The notes under the pieces: model-generated
What the model was told of the DNA's origin: nothing
What the model saw: only the letters and a program-made list of their open reading frames with translations
Databases searched by the model: none
Made by a program: the position numbers and the translations under genes
Part shown: positions 41,287 to 49,244 of the stretch, in pieces
How positions within the stretch are numbered: position 1 is the first letter of the stretch
Layout: every line of letters starts with the position of its first letter
From: Pacificispira sp002696645
GTDB lineage: Bacteria; Pseudomonadota; Alphaproteobacteria; UBA8366; Aestuariispiraceae
Reading direction: 5' to 3'
Assembly (NCBI RefSeq): GCF_048892425.1
Contig: NZ_JBLZHU010000005.1
Span: 1-64,000 of the forward strand
Length of the DNA: 64,000 nt

Positions 41287-43026
41287 GTGGGTGCGGTGCG
41301 ACAGATTTTGACAGATGGGTCTTTTTTGATTGGGGCGGCGATCGGGTCTGGCAGCACTGCGATGGCGGCCCAACGGGGCAGGGCTGATTTCCTGATCGCA
41401 TTGAATGCCGGTCGATTGCGCAGCATGGGGGTGCCGTCAATTGCTTGCATGTTACCTGTATTCGATGCGACCACCCTGACGGAGAAATTTGCTGGGGAAG
41501 AAGTTTTGCCACAGACCAAGCTGCCGGTCCTGTTGGGCGTCAATGTCTGGGAAGAGCGGCTGGACGTTACGCAAAAGGCGATGTCGATCCAGCGGGCGGG
41601 ATTTGCGGGCGCGGTGAATTTTCCCAGTTGCATGCACTATTCTCATGCGATGCAGCATATTCTCGCGCGCGCCGGTCGCGGCATTGAACAGGAAGTCGCC
41701 CAGTTAAAGGCGGTTCAGGATGTCGGGCTGACGGCTATGTTCTATTGTGCAACACGCACTCAGGCCCGACTGGCCGCAGATGTCGGCCTGGATATGGTCT
41801 GTCTTAATTTGGGATGGAATGTTGGCGGGGCGCAGGGGCATCGCCAGCGCGAAACCATCGAAGAAGTTGCCGTCGCCGTGCTGGAGATTGGCCGGTTGAT
41901 CAAGCGGATCAGTCCTAAGACGCGGTTCTTATTGGAAGGTGGCCCGATAGAGACAGCCGACGATCTGCGCCGCCTGCTGCATCTGGCACCGATAGATGGA
42001 TATGTTGGCGGTTCCACGTTCGAGCGCATGCCACTGGAAGTTTCTGTCGCTGATCAGGTTGACCGCTTTCGGCATGCCGGGCAGCGCAGGGATGTGCTGG
42101 ACGATGAAGGGGCGCGGCTGGTCGCCTGGGGTCGTCCATACGGGTTTGTCGGTCACGCCAAGGCGCATTTAAACTTCCTATCGCGCCTTAAGGCTTTGTC
42201 GTCGGCTCAGGGCTCTGTATTGCTCTTGGCGGAACCTGGATTGCAGACATTGTCATGTTTGAAGGCATTGGGGTCTGCGAATGGCGCGGTTCCATCCATG
42301 GTTCAAATAGATGTCGCGGGAGAGGATTTTCCAACGCGCGCGCGCAGCATTCTGTTTGGATCGAATGATGCCAGTTTGAAACGCCGCCCCGCGCTGGAAG
42401 CGGGCGAGGGTGATCTGGTCGTGATCTTCGCGCCGGAACGCCTGCCTGCGGGAACTCAGCGACGCCTGGCCCGGGCGATGCGGGATGGTGTATTTCAAAC
42501 CCCCGGGTCTCGCCGTCCAATTCCAATGGCCCGTCGTGTTGTGCTGGTCAGTACGGCGTCGGACCCGCAGGCAGCGGGATTGGACCCATCCCTGACTGAG
42601 GTTTTGCGTGGATGGAGCATTCGGGTGCCGCCCCTGCGCGAACGAATGGATGATCTTCTGTTATTGATCCAACAGATGTCGATTGAACGGTTTGGTGAGG
42701 TGATCGCCCGCGATCATTTTTCAGCAGATGCAATGCAGGTGCTGACGGAACATCTGTGGCCCGGTAATGAAACAGAGATACATGCCTTGCTGGGCCAATT
42801 GCTGGATATTCTTGGCGCGGCCCCGACGGGTCAACGCATTCGCCGAAGTGATATACTGCCCTTGTTGAATGGTCCGGAGCCTATGCGAGATATCGGGACA
42901 GAAAAAGATCGAATTGCCGATGCGCTGTGGCGGCATGGTTTCAACCGGGGGCGCACGGCACAGGCATTGGGTATGTCGCGAAAAACACTGTACAACAAGA
43001 TTCAGAAATATGGACTGACCCGATAG
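41287..43026 (+). CDS. regulator: TIM-barrel (PEP hydrolase/Tm-1 C-type) sensor + decayed sigma-54 AAA domain + Fis HTH
   Basis: 579 aa from GTG 41287 (AAGGGC upstream). Residues ~1-255 are a TIM barrel of the PF09370 type, clearly related to the enzyme-like protein at 51476: shared LIALNAGRLRSMG, VLLGVN, NFPS, QEV and EGGPIETADDLRR...GYVGGSTFERMP. Residues ~290-490 resemble a sigma-54 activator AAA+ domain (RVPPLRERMDDL, WPGNETEI), but there is no Walker A (EPGLQTLSC instead), no acidic Walker B and no GAFTGA. The C-terminus is a Fis-type helix-turn-helix (RGRTAQALGMSRKTLYNKIQKYGL). It probably senses a ligand with the barrel and acts as an ordinary DNA-binding regulator. The domain pairing is known; the decay is notable. 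Confidence 0.85.
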   Translation: MGAVRQILTDGSFLIGAAIGSGSTAMAAQRGRADFLIALNAGRLRSMGVPSIACMLPVFDATTLTEKFAGEEVLPQTKLPVLLGVNVWEERLDVTQKAMSIQRAGFAGAVNFPSCMHYSHAMQHILARAGRGIEQEVAQLKAVQDVGLTAMFYCATRTQARLAADVGLDMVCLNLGWNVGGAQGHRQRETIEEVAVAVLEIGRLIKRISPKTRFLLEGGPIETADDLRRLLHLAPIDGYVGGSTFERMPLEVSVADQVDRFRHAGQRRDVLDDEGARLVAWGRPYGFVGHAKAHLNFLSRLKALSSAQGSVLLLAEPGLQTLSCLKALGSANGAVPSMVQIDVAGEDFPTRARSILFGSNDASLKRRPALEAGEGDLVVIFAPERLPAGTQRRLARAMRDGVFQTPGSRRPIPMARRVVLVSTASDPQAAGLDPSLTEVLRGWSIRVPPLRERMDDLLLLIQQMSIERFGEVIARDHFSADAMQVLTEHLWPGNETEIHALLGQLLDILGAAPTGQRIRRSDILPLLNGPEPMRDIGTEKDRIADALWRHGFNRGRTAQALGMSRKTLYNKIQKYGLTR

Positions 43027-43067
43027 AATGGCATAAGGGCCCTGCCAATTTCGCTCTATTATTGGTC

Positions 43068-43098
43068 TGTACGCATACAGTAAACTGAAAGGCGTACA
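43068..43098. other. inverted repeat between convergent genes
   Basis: TGTACGC (43068-43074) and GCGTACA (43092-43098), 17 bases apart, beyond the stop of the plus-strand regulator and ending one base before the last codon of the minus-strand gene. No T-tract; function uncertain. Confidence 0.3.
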
Positions 43099-43800
43099 TT
43101 AGTGGGGGTCCTGTGTGTAGACCTGGGGTCGGCAAATCAATCCGTCCAGCGCATCGGGCCAAAGGCTTTCTGACTCCGCCTCAATCGCGGTGCCCAGGCC
43201 ATAGATCCCCCCTGTCCACTGAACCTCTTTTGTGGCGCGGGCTATGGCGTCTATGGCGGCCCCTCTCTGCCGAAAAGATGGAAACCCCGCCCCAAAATCA
43301 CCCACATGGGGCAGGACGATCAGGAATTCGGGATCGATCCTGCAGGCTTCGACCGATCCGGCTGCATCGGTGACCGTGACGGCGATGTGAAAACCAGCCA
43401 TTTTAAATGATGCAAGCCGCTCCAACTCCCGATTCAGATTGAACTGCACTTCTGATAGCTGCAGGGCAATGCTGTCATCATACTGCGTTACACTTGGCAA
43501 ATTCGTCACCCAGGTAATGCCTGCTTGTTTGATGGCATCGATACGATGGTCAACCACGAAGAACGGGTCGGCAAGAAACAAGCCCAGACCTAGCGGGCCA
43601 TTGGATTTGATCGTCACAGTACGGAGCGCCGGAATCAGCGCGCGGACACCATCCTGGTTGGGCAATAGCAAAGCAACCTCCGGCGGAAGGCTGTCATGCT
43701 GTAGTGGCGCAGACAGGGTCAAAAATTGCTGTGGTGCCGCTGAAACACGCGACAGTCTATTGCGGCGCGGAACAATCCGCCAGGAGGAGAGTGACGTCAT
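43099..43800 (-). CDS. divergent stand-alone TIM-barrel protein of the PEP hydrolase/Tm-1 C type
   Basis: 233 aa. Not a standard annotation, but the middle aligns with the proteins at 51476 and 41287: ADPFFVVDHRIDAIKQAGITWVTNLPSV against TDPFCIFDHYLDQVKAIGFSGIQNFPTV, then a conserved glutamate region (NRELERL against GQEVDVI) and FLIVLPHVGDFGAGF against IIVCHLGLTTGGS. The C-terminal GGP segment of its relatives is not preserved, so catalysis may be altered. It starts 38 bp after the GntR gene on the same strand and is probably cotranscribed with it. Function unknown; enzyme variant or ligand-binding modulator are possibilities. Confidence 0.6.
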   Translation of the reverse strand: MTSLSSWRIVPRRNRLSRVSAAPQQFLTLSAPLQHDSLPPEVALLLPNQDGVRALIPALRTVTIKSNGPLGLGLFLADPFFVVDHRIDAIKQAGITWVTNLPSVTQYDDSIALQLSEVQFNLNRELERLASFKMAGFHIAVTVTDAAGSVEACRIDPEFLIVLPHVGDFGAGFPSFRQRGAAIDAIARATKEVQWTGGIYGLGTAIEAESESLWPDALDGLICRPQVYTQDPH

Positions 43801-43838
43801 AGGCTGTCATATTACTCAAACTTACCCGTTTCGCCAGA

Positions 43839-44570
43839 TCAGCTTTCCAGCAGGGCCTGGCGCACCTCTTCCAGATGGCGCGTCATCGCTTCGCGTGCGG
43901 CCGTCGGGGATCGGTTGATGACCGCATCAATGATCGCCGCGTGCTGGGTGACATAGCGGGCCTTCAGGGTCGCGGAATAGGCGCGGCGTTTTGCGGCCAG
44001 CCAGTCGGCATCATCGCGCAGGCTGCGAATCATCAGATCGATATGCTGCACGATGTCATTATGGGTCATGGCAAAGAGCAGGCGATGGATCTCTGCATCC
44101 TGCTTTTCGAATTCTTCCATAATATCCGTGTTGGTTGAAGCCAGCTGGGCACGCATCAAAAGCTCTATATCTGCATCGGTTGCATTGATTGCTGCGGCTG
44201 CGGCTGCGGCAGGTTCGATCATCATTCGGGCTTCAATCAGGGCGCGCGGGCTGACATCCCGTTTTGGCAATAACAGGGGTTCCGAATATAAAGCATCGGT
44301 TTCGATCGTATCACTGCCCGAAACAGGAACGGCATTTATATAAGTGCCACGACCAACCTCCCTGGAGATCTTGCCGGATTCTTCCAGTGCATCCATGGCG
44401 CGGCGAATTGTGTTGCGGGCTACGCCAAAACGCGTTGCCAAGTCCCGCTCCGTCGGGAATCGAATGGCGCCGCCCGATGTCGGGCTGCCGATGCGCCTGT
44501 TTTCTATGTCGCGCGATAAGGTTGCGGCGATGCGATGGGAGGCAGAGTTTCGCACGGTGGACTCTTTCAT
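43839..44570 (-). CDS. GntR-family regulator, FadR/FCD subfamily
   Basis: 243 aa from ATG 44570. The frame is open to an ATG at 44618, but that segment contains the probable promoter, so the shorter start is preferred. Winged helix (IRFPTERDLATRFGVARNTIRRAMDALEESGKISREVGRGTYI), then an all-helical FCD effector domain (LIEARMMIEPAAAAAAAINATDADIELL, DAEIHRLLFAMTHNDIVQHIDLMIRSLR), which binds small organic acids via a metal. Divergent from the 14-kb operon starting near 45094, with GGTTCA repeats over both promoters. Confidence 0.92.
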   Translation of the reverse strand: MKESTVRNSASHRIAATLSRDIENRRIGSPTSGGAIRFPTERDLATRFGVARNTIRRAMDALEESGKISREVGRGTYINAVPVSGSDTIETDALYSEPLLLPKRDVSPRALIEARMMIEPAAAAAAAINATDADIELLMRAQLASTNTDIMEEFEKQDAEIHRLLFAMTHNDIVQHIDLMIRSLRDDADWLAAKRRAYSATLKARYVTQHAAIIDAVINRSPTAAREAMTRHLEEVRQALLES

Positions 44571-44587
44571 AACTGCCAAAACGACAT

Positions 44588-44700
44588 GGGTTCTTTTGAA
44601 TAGGTTCAATTGGTTCATTTTGTCAAGAAAATTACACCATCATCATTATTTTTCTTGACCATTGGTTCATAGTTATACCTATTATGATAACAAATGAACC
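44588..44700. promoter_or_regulatory. divergent promoters with repeated GGTTCA operators (probable GntR sites)
   Basis: GGTTCA occurs at 44603, 44612 and 44664, with an inverted TGAACC at 44695-44700 and a partial GGGTTC at 44588. On the minus strand TTGACA (44626-44621) with TATTCA 18 bp on could drive the GntR gene. On the plus strand TTGACC (44655-44660) with TATTAT (44680-44685, 19 bp spacing) could drive the large operon. The repeats overlap both promoters, as expected for autoregulation and divergent repression. Confidence 0.6.
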
Positions 44701-44995
44701 TGATTGGGTTAATTTTGATCTGAATGGTTGGAATTGGTGCAATTTAAATTTTCCATCAGATTTTGAGAAAAATTGTGCGCCGCAGCAGGTGAGTAGAGTC
44801 AAGAGAATCAGAAATATGGCATCGGTTATTACCCAAAATTACCCAAATCTATGAGTCTGGGTCCTTGCGGGCAATTTCTGTTGACGCCAAGCTTGAACAT
44901 CAAGGCCGGAAAACAGGCCATAGGGGAATACCCCTGAATAATATGGGCGCTGGGCACGTTTCGTACGGTGCCGGTCCAAATGGGAGGGTACAGAC
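44701..44995 (+). other. long untranslated leader of the large operon
   Basis: About 300 bp between the promoter region and the first short ORF. A small hairpin AGGGG-aata-CCCCT (44922-44935) follows two GGCC blocks at 44904 and 44916. No known riboswitch recognised and no gene seen. Confidence 0.4.
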
Positions 44996-45097
44996 GTGAT
45001 ATTCAAGGATCACTGTGTCTTTGCGACTTTGGTTCGTGAGGTCTATCGGTCGCGCGTTTCCTCAGACCTGTCCGCGCGTCAGTGGGCGCGCGCATGA
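44996..45097 (+). CDS. 33-codon upstream ORF coupled to the LivH-like permease
   Basis: GTG at 44996 is preceded by a good GGGAGG about eight bases upstream. The frame runs 33 codons and ends in TGA that overlaps the permease ATG (ATGA at 45094-45097). The permease start has no strong ribosome-binding site of its own. The peptide is basic (VREVYRSRVSSDL in the middle), with no family match. Probably a translational coupling or leader ORF. Confidence 0.45.
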   Translation: MIFKDHCVFATLVREVYRSRVSSDLSARQWARA

Positions 45098-46104
45098 GGC
45101 AGTTTGTTGAGCGGCATACCTTTTGGGCAATCGTCTTGCTGGTCGCCATTGGCATATTGCTGTGGCTGATCTTTTCGGTATGGCCCGAGTGGTTGATTGA
45201 TGCGATTGGCCGCAAGAAGACTTTCGTTAGCACACTATTGAATGGTGTTACGCTTGGCGGGCTGTACTTCCTGGTGGCCAGCGGGTTTACGCTGGTATTT
45301 GGATTGATGCGCAATGTGAACCTGGCGCATGGGTCTATGTATCTGTTGGGCGGCTATATCGGTTACGAGGTGGCGGAACTGACGGGTAGTTGGTTTTTTG
45401 GGTTGGCGATCGCCTTCGGCGCGGTTGCCCTGACAGGGGTGTTGCTGCAGGTTCTGGTGTTCCGGCGCATGGAGGGTGATGACCTGCGCCAGACACTGGT
45501 GACGATTGGCATTTCGATCATTGCCGCTGACCTGATGTTGGCGATTTGGACCGGGACAACATATCAGTTCCAACCGCCGGAATGGTTGTTTGGTGCCGCT
45601 GAGTTGCCAGTAATATCGGTGATTAAGTCGTCTGGCGATGCCGTCTATATCATGTATCCCATTTATCGCTTGTCCGTTTTGGCGGCTGCAGTGGCGGTTG
45701 GCATCGGGCTTTGGTTGTTCCTGAACCGCACGCGGATTGGAATGATGATCCGCGCTGGGGTGAATGACCGGGAAATGTTGTCCGCGTCTGGTGTGAATGT
45801 GCAGCTGGTCTTTGCCTTGGTCTTCGCAATCGGGGCCGGGCTGGCTGGATTTGCCGGGGTGGTTGGTGGCACAGCGCTTTCCATCGCGCCGGGGGAAGAC
45901 ATTCGCTACCTGTTGGCATCCCTGATTGTGGTAATCGTTGGCGGGTTGGGGTCCGTGCCAGGCGCGGCAATTGGTGCGCTGTTGATTGGTTTGGCTGAGC
46001 AGTTTGGGTTGGCTTATTTCCCGACATACGGGGTCGTGCTGACCTTTCTGATCATGGTGGTGACGCTGGCTGTGCGCCCTCAAGGCCTGATGGGGGGGCG
46101 CTAG
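45094..46104 (+). CDS. branched-chain amino acid type ABC permease, LivH family
   Basis: 336 aa from ATG 45094 (GTG 45082 possible). It has an extra N-terminal hydrophobic segment (FWAIVLLVAIGILLWLIFSVWP) before the family start FVSTLLNGVTLGGLYFLVASGFTLVFGLMRNVNLAHGSMYLLGGYIGY. Eight or more membrane segments; IVVIVGGLGSVPGAAIGALLIG near the end is diagnostic. First full gene of the large operon; partner of the next permease. Confidence 0.92.
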   Translation: MRQFVERHTFWAIVLLVAIGILLWLIFSVWPEWLIDAIGRKKTFVSTLLNGVTLGGLYFLVASGFTLVFGLMRNVNLAHGSMYLLGGYIGYEVAELTGSWFFGLAIAFGAVALTGVLLQVLVFRRMEGDDLRQTLVTIGISIIAADLMLAIWTGTTYQFQPPEWLFGAAELPVISVIKSSGDAVYIMYPIYRLSVLAAAVAVGIGLWLFLNRTRIGMMIRAGVNDREMLSASGVNVQLVFALVFAIGAGLAGFAGVVGGTALSIAPGEDIRYLLASLIVVIVGGLGSVPGAAIGALLIGLAEQFGLAYFPTYGVVLTFLIMVVTLAVRPQGLMGGR

Positions 46105-46107
46105 ACC

Positions 46108-47184
46108 ATGGATTCACGACAGCTCTTTTCCGGTGGATTTTCTCTCAGCGATATACATCCGGCAAAGCTGGCACTGGCGGTTTTTCTAATCGCCTATCCT
46201 GCCTTTTCGTCTGATTTCTTCACCTATCAGATTGGTGCCTATTCCCTGATCCTGGGAACCATCGCCTTATCGCTGATGATGTTGGCAGGCTATGGCGGGA
46301 TGGTCAGCCTGGCGCAGATGACTGTCGCAGGCTTGGCAGGCTATCTGGTTGCCATCCTGGGCGATAACAGCATGGATGTGATGGGGCTGGGCTGGCCCTG
46401 GTGGATGACAGCCCCCGTTGCCATCCTGTCTGCGGCATTGTTCAGTGCTTTTATCGGCGCGATTTCAGTGCGCACAGAGGGGATCTATACCATCATGATC
46501 ACCCTGGCGATTGGGGTCGCCTTCTTCTATTTCGTGCGACAGAATTATCCGGTGTTCAATGGATTTACCGGCTTTGCAGGCATCGAACCCCCAACGGTCC
46601 TGGGTGTGTATTGGCGCGATCCGGTGCCCTTCTATTATTTAACGCTTTTTATCGCTGCGGGATTTTTCTTTGCGGTGCTCTATGCCTCACGCTCGACCTT
46701 CGGGCTCAGCCTGCAGGCGATCCGCGACAATCCGCGCCGGATGCGGGCGTTGGGCTATGACGTCACCCTGCATCGCATCGCGGCTTACTTTATGTCGGGT
46801 GTTATTGCGGGGACGGCGGGTGTTCTGATGGTCTGGTTCAATGGCCGGATATCGCCTGGCTCCGTCGGTGTGGATGTTGTGATCGACATCCTGGTCATCG
46901 CCGTTGTTGGTGGAATGCGCCATCCAATCGGGCCGTTCCTGGGGGCGATTGCCTTTGTGCTTTTAGAGAATTTCGCCATCGATTTGATTGACCGGGAACG
47001 GTTCAACACCGTGATCGGGGTGGCGTTTTTGCTCATCGTGCTGTTTTCGCCCGATGGGTTGTTGGGACTTTGGAATCGGACGCGTGACAAGATCCGGTTC
47101 GGAAGAAAAGTGCGGTCAGGATATGGCAGCACAAAGACGAACGACCGGCATGCCGCTGGATCGTTGGAAGAAACCAAACCTTAA
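46108..47184 (+). CDS. branched-chain amino acid type ABC permease, LivM family
   Basis: 358 aa, starting three bases after the previous gene. Family markers: LMMLAGYGGMVSLAQMTVAGLAGYLVAIL, LQAIRDNPRRMRALGYDVTLHRIAAYFMSGVIAGTAGVLMVW and VVGGMRHPIGPFLGAIAFVLLENFAID. The C-terminus is a short charged tail. Forms the channel with the LivH-like protein. Confidence 0.92.
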   Translation: MDSRQLFSGGFSLSDIHPAKLALAVFLIAYPAFSSDFFTYQIGAYSLILGTIALSLMMLAGYGGMVSLAQMTVAGLAGYLVAILGDNSMDVMGLGWPWWMTAPVAILSAALFSAFIGAISVRTEGIYTIMITLAIGVAFFYFVRQNYPVFNGFTGFAGIEPPTVLGVYWRDPVPFYYLTLFIAAGFFFAVLYASRSTFGLSLQAIRDNPRRMRALGYDVTLHRIAAYFMSGVIAGTAGVLMVWFNGRISPGSVGVDVVIDILVIAVVGGMRHPIGPFLGAIAFVLLENFAIDLIDRERFNTVIGVAFLLIVLFSPDGLLGLWNRTRDKIRFGRKVRSGYGSTKTNDRHAAGSLEETKP

Positions 47185-47195
47185 GGGAGGTTACT

Positions 47196-48443
47196 ATGCT
47201 TGGTATCGGTAAAAAGGCCCTAGCAGCGGCGGCGATCCTGTCGTTTGCCAGCCCGGCCATGGCTGAGGACACCATCAAGATGGGTGCGCTCGCAACCCTG
47301 GAAGGTGCATTCACCGTGTTGGGTGAAGATGGTATGCGGGGCGTCAAAATGGCGCTGGAAGAGTTCAACTATACAGCAGGCGGCAAGAAGATTGACCTGA
47401 TAACAGGCTCGTCTGATGCGTCTCCTGACAGTGCCGTACGGGCCGCCCGCAAACTGGTAGAACAAGATGGCGTGCAGGTCTTGGTGGGCCCGCTGTCTGG
47501 TTCCGAAGGTCTGGCGGTTAAAGATTACGCCAAAACCCACCCGGAAGTGACCTTCCTGAATGGCTCATCGGCCGCTCAGGATACGACGCTGCGTAACCCG
47601 GCCGACAACTTCTTCCGCTTTGGCACTGAGGGTGCACAATGGATGGCCGGTCTTGGGGAATATGCCTATAATGAGAAGGGCTACCGTAAAGTGGCGGTCC
47701 TGGCCGAAGATTACTCCTTCCCCTATACGCAGGTTTTTGGGTTCCTTGAACCCTTCTGTCGTCTGGGCGGGGAAGCCCCGGTTGACGCCCGCTTCTGGGT
47801 TCCGATTGGCAACAAGGATTACTCCTCCGTCATTGCAGCATTGCCAGATGATGTGGATGCCATCTTTGTTGCGCTGGGCGGGGCTGATGCCGTCAACTTC
47901 CTGACGCAGTATGAACAGGCGGGCGGCAGCGCCCCGCTGATCGGTGGTTCCATCACCGTTGACCAAACCGTGCTTGGCTCCAAGGGCCGGACCCGGGATT
48001 TCATCATCGGCACACCCTCTGCTGGCCCGATTTCGGATACGTGGGACGATCCAGCGTGGAATGCTTTTGTTGCTGCTTACAAGAAGCAGTTCCCTGATGG
48101 TTTCCCATCACCGTCGCTTTTTGCTCATGCCTATTACATCAACACCAAGGCCGCTCTTTTGGGTCTGGACGCTGTGAATGGCGACCTGTCTGATGGTGGT
48201 GCGAAATATCGGGCTGTTCTGTCCGATCTGGAATTCGACACGCCAACTGGTAAGGTCAGCCTGGACGAGCGTCGCAACGCCATTGCTGACATGTTCCTGT
48301 CAGAAGTGATCGTCGGCCCGGATGGGAATCTGGTCAACAAGGTCATCAAGGTTATCCCACAGGTCTCTCAAACCCTGGGCCTGTCTTATGATGAATTCTT
48401 GAAATACGGCCAGGTTGGTCGTGAAAACCCGACCTGTGGTTAA
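47196..48443 (+). CDS. ABC importer periplasmic binding protein, LivK type
   Basis: 415 aa. Sec signal peptide MLGIGKKALAAAAILSFASPAMA, mature start EDTIKMGALATLEGAFTVLGEDGMRGVKMALEEFNYTAGGKKI. Strand/loop features VQVLVGPLSGSEGLAVKDYAKTHPEVTFLNGSSAAQDTTLR are typical of the aromatic- and branched-acid binding group. Good ribosome-binding site AAGGGAGG. Periplasmic receptor of this second Liv-type importer. Ligand unknown. Confidence 0.92.
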   Translation: MLGIGKKALAAAAILSFASPAMAEDTIKMGALATLEGAFTVLGEDGMRGVKMALEEFNYTAGGKKIDLITGSSDASPDSAVRAARKLVEQDGVQVLVGPLSGSEGLAVKDYAKTHPEVTFLNGSSAAQDTTLRNPADNFFRFGTEGAQWMAGLGEYAYNEKGYRKVAVLAEDYSFPYTQVFGFLEPFCRLGGEAPVDARFWVPIGNKDYSSVIAALPDDVDAIFVALGGADAVNFLTQYEQAGGSAPLIGGSITVDQTVLGSKGRTRDFIIGTPSAGPISDTWDDPAWNAFVAAYKKQFPDGFPSPSLFAHAYYINTKAALLGLDAVNGDLSDGGAKYRAVLSDLEFDTPTGKVSLDERRNAIADMFLSEVIVGPDGNLVNKVIKVIPQVSQTLGLSYDEFLKYGQVGRENPTCG

Positions 48444-48458
48444 GGGTTAGCACGGATC

Positions 48459-49244
48459 ATGGTTGGTACGAACGCCCTTTCCCGTCTGCAAAGCACCGGC
48501 CGTTATGCGCTGGAGCTGGAAGCTGTCAGTCGCCATTTTGGCGCATTGGTGGCCTTGGCGGATATTAACTTAACCGTAAAGGCGGGAGAGCGGCGGGCGG
48601 TCCTGGGATCAAACGGGGCGGGGAAGACCACTCTGTTCAATGCGATCACAGGGGATTTTCCGCCAACCACGGGCCGTGTGCGTTTGTTTGGTGAGGACGT
48701 GACGGATTTGCCCAGTCAGGAGCGAATCCGTCGCGGCCTGCGCCGTACCTATCAGATTTCCCTGTTGTTTAACGGGCTGAGCGTGATCGACAATATTTAC
48801 CTTGCCTGTCGCGGTGTCAGCCGGGGTCGGTTTTCGCTGCGCCGGCCGGGGCGGTCCGATACGGCGATGGAAAGCGCGGAGACGCTGCTGCTTGCCGTTC
48901 ATCTGGATGATGTCAAAGACCGACCGGTCTCTGAATTGAGTTATGGCCAACAGCGCCAGCTTGAAATTGCCCTGGCGCTTGCGGGCGCACCACGCCTGAT
49001 CCTGCTGGACGAACCCGCAGCGGGGCTGTCGCCTACAGAGCGCACCGATTTGATTGAGATATTGCAATCACTGCCTGAGCATATGGGCTTTATAATTATC
49101 GAACATGATATGGATGTGGCGCTGCGCGTCGCGGATAGTGTCACGATGATGCATAATGGCCGGATCTTCAAGGAAGGCACGCCTGACGAGATCGAAAACG
49201 ATCCAGAGGTGCAGGAGCTGTATCTGGGGAATGCCCATGGCTAA
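48459..49244 (+). CDS. ABC transporter ATP-binding protein, LivG family
   Basis: 261 aa. Walker A GSNGAGKTT, signature LSYGQQRQLEIALALAG, Walker B LILLDEPAAGLSP and the switch IIEHDMDVALRVAD are all typical of LivG. Its last codons overlap the following fusion gene by eight bases. It must dimerise with the ATPase half of that fusion protein. Confidence 0.93.
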   Translation: MVGTNALSRLQSTGRYALELEAVSRHFGALVALADINLTVKAGERRAVLGSNGAGKTTLFNAITGDFPPTTGRVRLFGEDVTDLPSQERIRRGLRRTYQISLLFNGLSVIDNIYLACRGVSRGRFSLRRPGRSDTAMESAETLLLAVHLDDVKDRPVSELSYGQQRQLEIALALAGAPRLILLDEPAAGLSPTERTDLIEILQSLPEHMGFIIIEHDMDVALRVADSVTMMHNGRIFKEGTPDEIENDPEVQELYLGNAHG

